DNA of 42,091 nucleotides from Candidatus Bipolaricaulota bacterium (GCA_938083225.1 CALKCH010000030.1:1-42091), one strand, 5' to 3'. Positions 1 to 9,892 are shown, counted from the stretch's first letter. Numbers and translations: made by a program. Notes: generated by a model not told the origin, from the letters alone.

Positions 1-260
1 TTTTCCGAGAGGAAACCGTAGCCAGGGTGGAGGGCGTCGGCACCGGTGATCTCGCAAGCAGCGATGAGGGCGGGGATAGAAAGATAAGACCGCCGAGGAT
101 CAGCCGGACCAATGCACACCGCCTCTGGGGCCTCCCGGACGTGCAGAGCTTCCCGCTCCACTTCGGAGTACACGGCCACCGAGAACAAGCCCTCCTCCCG
201 GCAGGCCTCCACGATCCGGAGGGCGATCTCCCCGCGATTGGCAACGAGAACTTTTTCCAT
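1..260 (-). CDS. accC: Biotin carboxylase (acetyl-CoA carboxylase), N-terminal part, runs off window
   Basis: Reverse-strand translation from ATG at 260: [40 protein letters not shown]...[13 protein letters not shown], the classic biotin carboxylase N-terminus; directly downstream of accB. Confidence 0.93.
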   Translation of the reverse strand, partial: MEKVLVANRGEIALRIVEACREEGLFSVAVYSEVEREALHVREAPEAVCIGPADPRRSYLSIPALIAACEITGADALHPGYGFLSE

Positions 261-262
261 TC

Positions 263-652
263 CTAAGCGAGTCGGAGACGGAACAACGGTTGCCCGTACT
301 CCACAGGGTCCCCCTCTTCGGCGAGGATCTCCTCTACCACCCCAGCGGTTTCTGCCCGCACCTCGTTCATGACCTTCATGGACTCCACAATGCACAGGAC
401 CTGGCCGGGCTGGACAGGATCCCCCACCTTCACGAACGGCGATTCTCCCGGAGCTGGGCGGAGCCAAAATGTGCCCACCACCGGCGAGCGCACCAACATC
501 CCTTCTTCTTTGGGCGCCTGGGGGAGGATAGGCGCGCGCGTTCCTTCGGCCCGGCGCAGGGTGATGCGACGCCCCTCCTCTTCCACGGTTAACTCGATCA
601 GCTCTTCTTCTCGCATGAGGGCACAGAGCTTCTTGATCTCCTCAAGATCCAT
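263..652 (-). CDS. accB: Biotin carboxyl carrier protein of acetyl-CoA carboxylase
   Basis: 129 aa with biotinyl-lysine motif [10 protein letters not shown] and lipoyl-like fold; next to accC. Confidence 0.92.
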   Translation of the reverse strand: MDLEEIKKLCALMREEELIELTVEEEGRRITLRRAEGTRAPILPQAPKEEGMLVRSPVVGTFWLRPAPGESPFVKVGDPVQPGQVLCIVESMKVMNEVRAETAGVVEEILAEEGDPVEYGQPLFRLRLA

Positions 653-695
653 AGCCTACCTCCTCCGATCAAGCTGAAACCCGTCTCCCTTGGCC

Positions 696-701
696 TATAA
701 T
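696..701 (+). promoter_or_regulatory. Candidate sigma70 -10 box (TATAAT) for the CNNM/CBS gene
   Basis: cctTATAATaacg 24 nt upstream of the GTG start, in the divergent intergenic region; -35 weak. Confidence 0.45.
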
Positions 702-724
702 AACGCGGAGAGGTGATGTGAAGG

Positions 725-2020
725 GTGAGCGTAGAATCGCAGGTTTTTCTCCTCCTTGTGCTCCTCGTTTTCTCCGCTCTTTTTTCCGCATCCGAGACAG
801 CTTTGAGCTCCCTGTTTGAACTGCGCATTCGCCACCTCCTCAAAGGAAGCCGCGGGAAAAAAGCCCAGGCCCTGGAGCACCTTCTGCGAGACCCCAACGA
901 TTTCATCACGGCTTTGGTCCTGTGCAACAACCTAGTGAACGTGGGAGCTTCGGCCCTGGCCACGCTGCTCTTTTTGCGCGTGCTCCCCCAGGATACGCCA
1001 GCTTACCTCACCGGGCTTGTGACCACAGCGGTCATGACCGTGCTCCTTTTGGTGATCGGCGAGGTGACGCCCAAGAGTCTGGCCAAAAACCGGCCGGAAG
1101 CCATTGGCCTTAAGGTGGTCGTGATGGTCTGGTACCTGACGCGGGCCCTGCGGCCTTTCGTGCGGGCGTTGCGTTCTACCTCCACCGTTCTGGTGAAGCC
1201 TTTCGGCGCGGATCTCCTGGTGCGGGAGGGCCCGCCCATCACCCGCGACCAGTTCCTGTCCCTCATCGAGGTCGCGGAAGAGCGAGGGGCCATTACCGCC
1301 CAGTTCGCCGAGATGATGCGCCGCATCCTGGCTTTGGACCAAACCACCGCCGATGAGGTCATGGTGCCCCGCACCGACATCAAGGCCATCGCGGTCAACA
1401 CCCCTATTGCCGAGGCCGTGGACTTCGTCGTGCGGGACGGTCATTCCCGGTATCCGGTGTACCGGGAAAACCTGGACCAAGTGCTCGGCGTGCTCCACGC
1501 CAAGGATCTTTTGGCCTACGCCCGCGGGCCCAATCCTCCGGTATCGCTGAGCTCCCTCCTGCGCCCCGTCCTATTCGTGCCCACGACCAAACCGGTAAGC
1601 GCCCTGCTCCGAGAATTCCAGCACGAACGAGCTCACCTGGCCGTGGTGGTGGATGAGTACGGCGGGGTGGCGGGCTTGGTGACGCTGGAGGACGTGCTGG
1701 AGGAGATCGTGGGCGAGATCGAGGACGAGTATGACCGGCGACGGCAACGGACCCTCATTCGCCGCCTATCCGCCACGGAGGCGCTCGTGGACGGCGATGC
1801 CGAGGTGAAAAGGGTCAATCGCACCCTGGGCTTGGCTCTTCCGGAAGAGGAGGCGGTGTCCCTCGCTGGCCTGATCCTCGAGACGTTGGGGGATATCCCT
1901 GATCCGGGTACCAAACTGCGATTTGGCTCTGTGGAGCTCACCGTGGAAGAGGCCACAGAGCGGGAAATTCAAACGGTGCGGGTTACCATTCTGCCCGAGC
2001 CTCCCGAGCAAACCGACTGA
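725..2020 (+). CDS. CNNM transmembrane / CBS-pair / CorC-HlyC family protein
   Basis: 431 aa; N-terminal TM domain (SALFSASETALSSL), CBS domains (VMVPRTDIKAI, RYPVYRENLDQVLGVLHAKDLL, DEYGGVAGLVTLEDVLEEIVGEIEDEYD), C-terminal CorC_HlyC domain. Confidence 0.92.
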   Translation: MSVESQVFLLLVLLVFSALFSASETALSSLFELRIRHLLKGSRGKKAQALEHLLRDPNDFITALVLCNNLVNVGASALATLLFLRVLPQDTPAYLTGLVTTAVMTVLLLVIGEVTPKSLAKNRPEAIGLKVVVMVWYLTRALRPFVRALRSTSTVLVKPFGADLLVREGPPITRDQFLSLIEVAEERGAITAQFAEMMRRILALDQTTADEVMVPRTDIKAIAVNTPIAEAVDFVVRDGHSRYPVYRENLDQVLGVLHAKDLLAYARGPNPPVSLSSLLRPVLFVPTTKPVSALLREFQHERAHLAVVVDEYGGVAGLVTLEDVLEEIVGEIEDEYDRRRQRTLIRRLSATEALVDGDAEVKRVNRTLGLALPEEEAVSLAGLILETLGDIPDPGTKLRFGSVELTVEEATEREIQTVRVTILPEPPEQTD

Positions 2021-2031
2021 AGGAGGAATTT

Positions 2032-4635
2032 GTGAGGATCCTTGGGGTGTGTGTTTTAGCCTTCGCGTGCATAGGGGGAGCCGTGGAAGTGCGAATATCC
2101 GGGCGCTTCGACCCTAGCACTCAGGAGCTTCATGGCTCCCAATGGGTGAAATTCGTTGAGCCCTCAAAGGAAGCGTGGTTTTTCCTCCTGGCCAACCTGG
2201 GCCAAGAGAAGAACCCCTATGTTTCCCCACTGGTTGTGGACTCCACCTACGTTTCTGGCTTTGACCCAGCCTGGACGAAGATCGAGGGCGTGGTGTGGGA
2301 ACCCACTGGAGAATCCCTTCCTTATGAACTCCTTCCCGCACCTGCCACTATGCAAACTTACTCCCTTAGGGACGTTCTCTTGCGGGTAGATTTGCCCGGC
2401 ACAGAGGGAGAATTACGGATCGACTTCCGCACCCGGTTTCCCCACGTTTGGCTTGAGCCGGGAAGGCTCGGGGACATCTATACCTGGCGGTTCGGCTGGC
2501 ATCCCCTTCTTCTGCCGGCCGCGCCAGAGGAGCCTTTTCCCCTCGTGCTCCCCTTTCACCACTATACGGTGGAGCTGGACCTTCCTGAAGGTTGGGTAGC
2601 TTTCCTTCCCGGAAACGCTCAAGCGACGGACAGCCTGTTTAATACAAGTTTTTCTGGCCAGGTGAATTCCGTAGCTCTCTTCTTCGGCCCGGCCGAGCGG
2701 TTCAGACCTGTCGAGCTCGAAGTTTCCGGTCGCTCTCTCCTTGGCGTAGCCCTTCCCGGCGATGAGGCGGGCCTACGGGCCACCCTCACCTGGATTCCCG
2801 AAATCCTTCACTGGTACGAGGAGCATTTCGGTCCCTGTCCTTTTGAGCGCATCGTCCTCGTCGAGCATCCCACCGATTTGGGTGTGGCCATGACCGCTCC
2901 GGGCATCGTGTTCCTTCCGCGCTGGTTTTTCTCCCGAGAAAATCTCACGGCTGCGGGAACTCTGGCCAGGCTTGGGGTTTATATCCTGGCCCACGAACTC
3001 GCTCACCTCTGGTGGGGGATCGGCGTGGGCGTAGATTTCGACGCTGAGAACTGGCTTTCAGAAGGACTGGCCCAGTACCTATCCCTCACGTGGTACGAAG
3101 AAAAATTCGGCGCCGAAGGCGGAAACGTCTTCGTCTTCGATAAAAAAGGCCTCGGAGAGGAGCTGGTGGATTACGCCCTGGGGTTCGCCAACCTCCGCGA
3201 ACACTTCACCGAACTCCCTTACCTCCAGTTGGTCTTTTATGGGTTCGACGAAGCGGTGGTGAAGCCCACGCGGGAGGTGCGTTACGATCAAGTTTCTTCC
3301 GACCGCCTGTACAACAAAGGCTATCTGGTCCTGCGGGCGCTAGCCTATCTTGTGGGGGAGGAAAATTTCCATCGGGCTTTGCGCAGACTAGCCCACGAAT
3401 ACAGGGGACAAGCGGTCTCTGTCGGGGCGTTTCAGCAGGTGGTGGAGGAAGAAAGCGCCCAAGATTTGACCCCATTCTTTTCGGCCTGGGTCTTGGGCGA
3501 GGCCTGGGCCGACTACGGGATCGCTGGATTCCGCCAGTACCCCGCCTCGAACGGCTACGAGGTCGAGCTTGTTCTCACCTATCAGGGGACCGGAGTTCTT
3601 CCCGTTCCTGTGGAGCTTCGGGGTCCGGAGGAAAAAAAGAAGACCGTCTTGTGGAGGCCCGCGGGGACGGCGCGAGAGACCCTTACTGTGGACGTGGACT
3701 TTCCCGTGCAGAAAGTGATCGTTGATCCCGAACACCGCGTGCTCGATGTGGACCGACTCAATAACCGCTGGCCCCGGCGTTATGTCTTGGCCTTGAAGAA
3801 CGATCTTCCTCTCGATGGATATCTCGTTTCCACCGGCCCAAGCGGGGCCTTTTCCCTGTCTTACCTCGACCGTTTCGGGTTTGCGATCTACCCCCAGGAA
3901 TTGGCCGTGGAGGGGTTTGTGCAGTTCGGCCGCGAGGGCAGGATTTTTGGGTGGGCCCAGATTCAAGATACTCTGGTCGGCGGGCTAACGCTCACCAAAA
4001 ACCTCTGGCATACGCCGCGCACCGGATCCACGGCCTCCTACTGGGAAAAGGTGGGCCAGATTTCTCTCAGTTTTGGGAGGGTCCCCGAATGGGCATTCTC
4101 TTTGGATTTGGCATGGCAAGAGACGATAGCCCATGCCCGGGCTGGCGAGGCCTCCCTGGTGGTGGTGCCTGGACAAGGTTTTGGTACCGCCCTCAGCCAC
4201 ACCGAGCTTTTCGCCCTGGCTCCCCATCTCTATCCTACCTTCACGCTCTCCCTAGGTTTTGCCAGCCCCGCTCTCCCTTCCCGGTTCTGGCCAGTTTTGA
4301 CTGAGCTGCGGATGCTGGCCTTAGCTCCGGAGGGTCCGCCGCGGGGCCGCCAGAAAACCGTGGGAATCCTAGGAGTTTGGCTTCCTCCGTCCTTTCCTGG
4401 TTATTCTTTGGCCCAGGCCGCGTTGGTTTCGGAAGTGCGGCCGCGTCTGTTCTTCGCTGCCGGGCAAATCTGGAACGGGACGGAAGCTCGCCAGACTTAT
4501 CTCGAGGTGGGCGGAGAACTTTGGGTCACTGTGGAGGCGTTGGGTGGCCTGTTCCGCGCCGACTTCGTCCTCGGCCTCTCCTACCCCCTTCTTCCGGAAG
4601 GGCCAGCGCTCTTATACTTCGGCCTCGCGGGGTGA
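2032..4635 (+). CDS. M1-family (gluzincin) metallopeptidase with C-terminal beta-rich, possibly beta-barrel domain
   Basis: 867 aa, GTG start with SD aaggagg; signal-like N-terminus; HELAHLWWGIGVGVDFDAENWLSE = HEXXH-X18-E. Confidence 0.82.
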   Translation: MRILGVCVLAFACIGGAVEVRISGRFDPSTQELHGSQWVKFVEPSKEAWFFLLANLGQEKNPYVSPLVVDSTYVSGFDPAWTKIEGVVWEPTGESLPYELLPAPATMQTYSLRDVLLRVDLPGTEGELRIDFRTRFPHVWLEPGRLGDIYTWRFGWHPLLLPAAPEEPFPLVLPFHHYTVELDLPEGWVAFLPGNAQATDSLFNTSFSGQVNSVALFFGPAERFRPVELEVSGRSLLGVALPGDEAGLRATLTWIPEILHWYEEHFGPCPFERIVLVEHPTDLGVAMTAPGIVFLPRWFFSRENLTAAGTLARLGVYILAHELAHLWWGIGVGVDFDAENWLSEGLAQYLSLTWYEEKFGAEGGNVFVFDKKGLGEELVDYALGFANLREHFTELPYLQLVFYGFDEAVVKPTREVRYDQVSSDRLYNKGYLVLRALAYLVGEENFHRALRRLAHEYRGQAVSVGAFQQVVEEESAQDLTPFFSAWVLGEAWADYGIAGFRQYPASNGYEVELVLTYQGTGVLPVPVELRGPEEKKKTVLWRPAGTARETLTVDVDFPVQKVIVDPEHRVLDVDRLNNRWPRRYVLALKNDLPLDGYLVSTGPSGAFSLSYLDRFGFAIYPQELAVEGFVQFGREGRIFGWAQIQDTLVGGLTLTKNLWHTPRTGSTASYWEKVGQISLSFGRVPEWAFSLDLAWQETIAHARAGEASLVVVPGQGFGTALSHTELFALAPHLYPTFTLSLGFASPALPSRFWPVLTELRMLALAPEGPPRGRQKTVGILGVWLPPSFPGYSLAQAALVSEVRPRLFFAAGQIWNGTEARQTYLEVGGELWVTVEALGGLFRADFVLGLSYPLLPEGPALLYFGLAG

Positions 4636-4638
4636 ACC

Positions 4639-6975
4639 ATGCGTGTTTCTTTGCGATGGATTGCTGAACACGTTGAGCTTCCCGAGGATCTTGGTTTGCC
4701 GGAGCTCGCTGAGCGCCTGACCCTGGCCGGCCTCGAGGTGGAAGACATGGTGACCCTCAGCGCGGAGGGCGCGGTGGTGGGTCAGGTGCTCGCTGTGGAA
4801 CCTCACCCGTCGGCCCAAAGCCTCCACGTGTGTCAGGTTCAAACCGGGGGAACGGTGTACACCACGGTGTGTGGGGCGCCAAATGTCCTACCGGGGCTTC
4901 TTGTTCCCTACGCTCTCCCGGGAGCCCGACTTCCCAAAGGCGTAGTCGTGCAAGACACAAACATTCGAGGTGTGCGAAGTTCAGGAATGATCCTCTCCCG
5001 GGAAGAGTTGGGGCTGGAGGATAAATCTGGGGGGATTTGGGCTCTACCTTCTGATACGCCCTTGGGCGCGGATCTCGCGGCAGTCTTAGAGCTTCCCGAC
5101 ACCGTTCTCCACCTCAAGATCACGTCGAACCGACCGGATCTCCTGGGGATCTACGGGCTGGCCCGGGAGTTTTCCGCCCTCTTCCAGGGGCCATTGAGGG
5201 AGCTCGGCCTGGATTTTCCCGAAGAGGAGCCGACCGCCGCGGATCTCACCTCCGTCGAAGTGGAAACGGGTGAGGATTGTCCGCGCTATGTGGCCCGGGT
5301 GATCCGGGATGTTGGGGTGCGGCCTTCTCCTCTCCTCGTGGCCGGTCGGCTGCTCAAATGCGGAATACGCCCGATTTCTCTCGCCGTGGACCTCACGAAC
5401 TACGTGATGCTGGAGCTTGGGCATCCGCTCCATGCCTTTGACTACGGGAAATTGGAGGGCCGAAGGATTGTGGTGCGGCGGGCCAGAGTTGGGGAGCGGA
5501 TCCGCACCTTGGACGGCGTTGAGCGTCCTCTCACTCCGGAGATCCTGGTCATCGCCGACGCGAAGCGTCCGGTGGCTGTGGCTGGCATCATGGGCGGAGA
5601 GGAAACGGAAGTGGGGGAAGAGACGAAGGTGGTGGTGTTAGAGGCCGCGGCGTTCGCGCCAAGCCGGGTGCGCCGGGGTTCCCGGGTTTTAGGCTTGCAC
5701 ACGGAGGCTTCGCTGCGCTTCGAGCGCGGCCTCTCCCCCGAGGGGGTGGACTTGGCTTCCCGCCGGTTCTGTGCGCTTTTGACGCAATTCGGGGGAGGCC
5801 GGGTGGCCAAGGGCGCGGTGGACGTATACCTCAGACCTCAACCGCGCCGCACGGTTCTCCTGCGCAAACACCGCGTCGCCGGTTTCCTGGGAGTGCAGGT
5901 GCCGGAGGACCAGGTGGTCTCAGGTCTCTCCCGGCAGGGGTTGAAATTGGTCGACCAGCGAGAGGCGTGGAACGTAGAAATTCCTCCGTTTAGGCTGGAT
6001 TTGGTACGGGAGGAGGATCTTCTTGAGGAGGTGGCGCGGATCTGGGGATACGACCGGATTCCGGAGACGGAACCTCTCGTGCCGCCCCGGGTGGGAGAAA
6101 AGGATGCCGAGGAGGATTTTGCTGACCGCGTGAGAAAAATTCTTGCCGCCCTTGGACTCCACGAGGTCTACACTTTTCCGCTTGTCCCCGCTTCGGAAGC
6201 TGAAATCCTTCTGCGCAATCCTATGGCCCAGGGCCAGGAGGGGTTGCGAAAAAGCTTGCTCCCCGGCCTTCTTTCTGCGGTGGCCACGAATTTGAGCGCT
6301 CAAGCGGCTGGCTTAGCCCTGTTCGAGGTGGGGAAAGTTTTCTTCTTGCGGGATGGCCGGGAAGTGGAAGAGTACCGGGTGGGGCTTGTGCTTGTGGGCC
6401 GGCCCCCTCTGCCTCTTTCGGGCAAAGAAGAATACGGACCACTTGAACTCAAGGGCCTTCTGGAAGCTCTGCTTTCGGCTCTACGCGTGGAGGACTGGCG
6501 ATTGGGCCAATGCGACTTTCCTCAGCTTCATCCGTTCCGACGCGCTGCTCTCCTTTTAGACGGCGAACCCGTAGGAATCTTCGGGGAAGTTCGTCCGGAA
6601 CTCCTGGACCTTCCGGGGAAGCCTCGGGTTTTCTTCGCGGAGGTTCGTCTTGCCCCGCTTTGGGCCGCGGCCCAAGGCCCAAGGTATCAACCTTTGCCGC
6701 GCTTCCCTGCCTCTAAACGGGATCTCTCGCTTTTGGTGCCGGAGGAGTTGCCGGAGGCAGAAATCCGGGCTCGGGTATTGGCCGAGCCCCTGGTGGAAAG
6801 CGCTTTTTTGTACGATCGCTATCAAGGCCCGGGAATTCCCGCTGGTCGGGTAAGCCTCACCTATGAGCTCACCTTCCGTCATCCTGAGCGTACTTTGGCC
6901 GCAGAAGAGGTAGAGGCTGCGGTACACCGCATTCTTGCGGATTTGGCAGCGTTGGACGTGCATCTGCGATCCTGA
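4639..6975 (+). CDS. pheT: Phenylalanine--tRNA ligase beta subunit
   Basis: 778 aa; MRVSLRWIAEHVELP, EMAP-like tRNA-binding domain, B3/B4, B5 and C-terminal FDX-ACB domain (PRFPASKRDLSLLVPEE). Confidence 0.95.
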   Translation: MRVSLRWIAEHVELPEDLGLPELAERLTLAGLEVEDMVTLSAEGAVVGQVLAVEPHPSAQSLHVCQVQTGGTVYTTVCGAPNVLPGLLVPYALPGARLPKGVVVQDTNIRGVRSSGMILSREELGLEDKSGGIWALPSDTPLGADLAAVLELPDTVLHLKITSNRPDLLGIYGLAREFSALFQGPLRELGLDFPEEEPTAADLTSVEVETGEDCPRYVARVIRDVGVRPSPLLVAGRLLKCGIRPISLAVDLTNYVMLELGHPLHAFDYGKLEGRRIVVRRARVGERIRTLDGVERPLTPEILVIADAKRPVAVAGIMGGEETEVGEETKVVVLEAAAFAPSRVRRGSRVLGLHTEASLRFERGLSPEGVDLASRRFCALLTQFGGGRVAKGAVDVYLRPQPRRTVLLRKHRVAGFLGVQVPEDQVVSGLSRQGLKLVDQREAWNVEIPPFRLDLVREEDLLEEVARIWGYDRIPETEPLVPPRVGEKDAEEDFADRVRKILAALGLHEVYTFPLVPASEAEILLRNPMAQGQEGLRKSLLPGLLSAVATNLSAQAAGLALFEVGKVFFLRDGREVEEYRVGLVLVGRPPLPLSGKEEYGPLELKGLLEALLSALRVEDWRLGQCDFPQLHPFRRAALLLDGEPVGIFGEVRPELLDLPGKPRVFFAEVRLAPLWAAAQGPRYQPLPRFPASKRDLSLLVPEELPEAEIRARVLAEPLVESAFLYDRYQGPGIPAGRVSLTYELTFRHPERTLAAEEVEAAVHRILADLAALDVHLRS

Positions 6976-6978
6976 GTC

Positions 6979-7398
6979 ATGGAGAGAATCGTGATCACCG
7001 CAAGCCCCGAGGAGACGATAACGGTGGCCATGGAGCTTGGTCAGCGTCTGAAAGACGGCGAAGTGGTGGCCCTCGTGGGAGAGTTGGGTACGGGGAAAAC
7101 CACGTTCGTCAAGGGATTAGCCCGTAGCTTTTTCATCCCCGAGGAAATCCTTTCCCCTAGTTTTCTCCTCGGTCGGACCTATCGTGGCCGGAAGGTTCTG
7201 CATCATCTCGATCTTTACCGGCTGCGCACCGAGGAGGAAATTTGGGAAGCAGGTCTCACCGAGTTTCTCCCCCCTGAGGAGGGGGTGACAGCGGTGGAAT
7301 GGGCTGACCGCTTTCCCCGGCTCATCCCTAAGGACGCAGTATGGGTAATCCTTGAGCATGCCGGAGAGAACCGGCGCAAAATCACCCTCCGCCAATGA
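6979..7398 (+). CDS. tsaE: tRNA threonylcarbamoyladenosine biosynthesis ATPase TsaE
   Basis: 139 aa; Walker A GELGTGKTTFVKG, SPSFLLGRTY, HHLDLYRL, VEWADR. Confidence 0.92.
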   Translation: MERIVITASPEETITVAMELGQRLKDGEVVALVGELGTGKTTFVKGLARSFFIPEEILSPSFLLGRTYRGRKVLHHLDLYRLRTEEEIWEAGLTEFLPPEEGVTAVEWADRFPRLIPKDAVWVILEHAGENRRKITLRQ

Positions 7399-7559
7399 TG
7401 TTTTTCGCTGCGTGAGTAAGCCAGAAAAGGCGGGGATAGGCTAAAGGCGAAACACGATTGACCGGCATATATAAGCACCTGGTGCCATGTGGCAATCTCT
7501 TCAGAGATCCTGGGAGCAGTTTGCCCCCCGTGCTATCCTCAACCGGAAGGGCTGGGTGT

Positions 7560-7757
7560 TCAGGGTGCCCTAATACAATCTAGGCGCTTTCTAGGCGTTC
7601 CAATCACTCGTTTGGTTACCCAGAAACAACTACAAAAGCTTCTCCGCTGCTTCAACTCTTTGCTCACCCGCTCCAGTTGATCTGTGGTATAGAGGTACCT
7701 ATGGGTAGGCTTGGGATGGCCCAGGAACGCCAAGAGGGCGTAAGCCTTGACTTCCTG
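7560..7757 (-). pseudogene. C-terminal fossil of an IS256/Mutator-family transposase
   Basis: Reverse-strand frame reads VKAYALLAFLGHPKPTHRYLYTTDQLERVSKELKQRRSFCSCFWVTKRVIGTPRKRLDCIRAP*, matching the IS256-type 'LLAFL...P..h...L.TTNxLERlNkElkrR' C-terminal signature; frame closed upstream by TGA at 7758-7760. Confidence 0.6.
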
Positions 7758-7829
7758 TCAGCCGCCTGCCGAACTTCTGCCCGGTTAGGAGAAGAGGGTT
7801 TCAGCCGATTGGCCTGGCTGACGAGCAGA

Positions 7830-8729
7830 CTAAGCTCGTTCCTCCTCGTCCGAACTGGGTTCCACGTGGACAACTACCGAGACTTTTCCGCCCAAAGCTG
7901 TACGTACCGCATCCTCCACTTGCGAGGCTATGGTGTGGGACTCCGCCACAGAAAGCTCAGGATCCACCTGGATGTGCACATCCACGAACGCTTCTTGGCC
8001 GGAGTAGCGGGTCCGCAGCTTGTGCCAGCTTTTCACGCCCGGGATGCCCTCGATGGCGGCCACCACTTTCCCTCGATCCCAAGGAGAAAAAGCGCCCTCG
8101 GTGAGCTCGTGCAGGGCATGTTTAAGGATCCCCCACGCCGCCCAGCCGATGAGGAGGGCCACAAGGATCGCGGCTCCACCGTCGGCCTGAGCCCAGCCTA
8201 AGCCTGCGAATACAGAGCCGATCAACACGGCTACCGAGGAAAGTGCGTCGCTTTGGTGGTGCCAGGCATTAGCCAGGAGGGAACTCCGACGGTACTTTTT
8301 CCCCACCCTCACGGTAGCCCGATACATCCACTCTTTCGTGATGATGGAAAGAAGCGCGGCCAGGGCCACGGCCCAGCTCAGAGAGGGCAGCTCACCCCGA
8401 ATTACTTTGGAAACGCCTTCCCACACGATGAAAGCGCCCACGCCGAGGAGGGCGAAGGCTATACTGGCTTCGGCCAAGGTTTCGAATTTGCCGTGACCGT
8501 AGGCATGAGAGGCATCCGCAGGGCGTTGGGAGATACGCAAGCCGCCCAGGACCACGAGGTCGGTGACCAGGTCACTCAGAGAGTGGAAGCCGTCCGCCAC
8601 GAGGGCTGTGGACCTCGCGGCCCATCCCAGAACAAGCTTCAGGGCCAATAGGCCGAGGTTCAGACCTAACCCAATAAGGGTGATCCTCACCTCCGGGCTA
8701 GGCGAGAAGAATCTCGATTTCGTCTCCAT
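7830..8729 (-). CDS. Cation diffusion facilitator (CDF) family transporter
   Basis: TM domain with VADGFHSLSDLVTDL and HAYGHGKFETLAE, C-terminal ZT_dimer-like domain; likely start METKSRFF (longer ORF begins at 8936). Confidence 0.9.
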   Translation of the reverse strand: METKSRFFSPSPEVRITLIGLGLNLGLLALKLVLGWAARSTALVADGFHSLSDLVTDLVVLGGLRISQRPADASHAYGHGKFETLAEASIAFALLGVGAFIVWEGVSKVIRGELPSLSWAVALAALLSIITKEWMYRATVRVGKKYRRSSLLANAWHHQSDALSSVAVLIGSVFAGLGWAQADGGAAILVALLIGWAAWGILKHALHELTEGAFSPWDRGKVVAAIEGIPGVKSWHKLRTRYSGQEAFVDVHIQVDPELSVAESHTIASQVEDAVRTALGGKVSVVVHVEPSSDEEERA

Positions 8730-9078
8730 CCTGAACGAGATCGAAAACCTGGGGGTCCCCGAGGACCCGGCCCACCACGGTGACCGGGCTGGCCGGCCGA
8801 ATTTCCTGGGGATTACGGGAAGCCGGAGTGGGCCCAAAGAAGATGCATAAGGCTCTTCCCGGAGGCCAATAGCCGATAGCCCCTGTCTCCACCACCTCCG
8901 CAGCCTTCTCCAGCTCCGCGGCCACAGGGACTGCAAAATAAACTTCTTTTCCCCAGCGGTTGGCTCGAGCCGTTATAGGAAGGGATTGGCGGATGAGATC
9001 TACGGTTTTCGGAGCCCAACCCTCCTCTAGCGCGGCGTGCACCTCGCCCATCCGCGGCGAACGAATAAGAATCTGCAT
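8698..9078 (-). CDS. Cyclophilin-like (TM1367-type) domain protein
   Basis: 126 aa; GKEVYFAVPV, GAIGYWPPGRALCIFFGPTPAS, SPVTVVGRVLGD; resembles PF04126-type cyclophilin-like proteins. Confidence 0.7.
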   Translation of the reverse strand: MQILIRSPRMGEVHAALEEGWAPKTVDLIRQSLPITARANRWGKEVYFAVPVAAELEKAAEVVETGAIGYWPPGRALCIFFGPTPASRNPQEIRPASPVTVVGRVLGDPQVFDLVQDGDEIEILLA

Positions 9079-9082
9079 CGCT

Positions 9083-9868
9083 TTAGTCTACAGCAAGAAA
9101 TTCCCCCCGGACAAGAGCCGAAAGATCGCGGGCCACGTACGTGGGACGGACGGGCGCGCCCCTCAGCTCCTCCGCCCCGGTGACTCCGGAAAGGACGAGG
9201 GCTGTGTCCATGCCCAAACGCGCGGCGCCGCCTATATCCGTTTCCAGGCGGTCCCCAATCATCAGCACCTCTTTGGCTTGGACTCCAAGCACAGTCAAAG
9301 CTACCTCGAAGGCGATGGCTGAGGGTTTTCCCACCACAAACTGGGGAGAAAACCCCATACCTCGCAGCGCTCCCACCACCGCCCCGGCTCCGGGAACGAG
9401 GCCTTCGGGCGTAGGGAAAGTTTTGTCCTCATTGGTGGCCAAGAGTCTGGCTCCGCGCAGGAGAGCCCGCAGAGCTTGGGCCAGTTTTTCGTAGGTCAAG
9501 CCCCGGTCCATGCCCACCACCAGCCACTCCGCGGCTTCAGGACCAACCAGAACGTGGCCGGCGGCCTCCATTTCCTCCCGAATCCCTGCTTCCCCAATGT
9601 ACCAGTACCGCACACACCCAAAGCGGCGCAAAAATTGGGCTGCTACATAGGAACTGGGGAAGATCTCGCTCGGTTCCACAAATATTCCGCACTCTCTGAG
9701 CCTTGCAGCCGATCCCACACGCGATTTCGTGGAGTTATTGGTGAGAAGGAGCACTTTGCCCGTGTTCCGCAATTGGGTCAGGGCTTCCTGGGCCCCAGGA
9801 ATAGGCACACCCCCGCGGACCAAGACCCCGTCGATATCCAAAAGAAAAGCCTTGTACTGGCCAAGCAT
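9083..9868 (-). CDS. HAD-superfamily IIA hydrolase (NagD / phosphoglycolate phosphatase-like)
   Basis: 261 aa; FLLDIDGVLVRGGVPIPGA, LLTNNST, GKPSAIAFEVAL, MIGDRLETDIGGAARLGMDTALVLSG. Confidence 0.9.
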   Translation of the reverse strand: MLGQYKAFLLDIDGVLVRGGVPIPGAQEALTQLRNTGKVLLLTNNSTKSRVGSAARLRECGIFVEPSEIFPSSYVAAQFLRRFGCVRYWYIGEAGIREEMEAAGHVLVGPEAAEWLVVGMDRGLTYEKLAQALRALLRGARLLATNEDKTFPTPEGLVPGAGAVVGALRGMGFSPQFVVGKPSAIAFEVALTVLGVQAKEVLMIGDRLETDIGGAARLGMDTALVLSGVTGAEELRGAPVRPTYVARDLSALVRGEFLAVD

Positions 9869-9892
9869 GGCTTGATCTTAACTGCTTTCCCC

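Noticed and set aside
932-1498. Long antisense ORFs opposite conserved genes (e.g. 932-1498 -, 12086-13135 -, 37157-38071 +, 9476-10339 +)
   Set aside because: All lie opposite clearly homologous genes, lack motifs, and are typical shadow ORFs of GC-rich DNA.
8730-8936. N-terminal 69-aa extension of the CDF transporter ORF
   Set aside because: Arg/Trp-rich non-conserved sequence overlapping the cyclophilin-like gene; the internal ATG at 8729 fits the family N-terminus.
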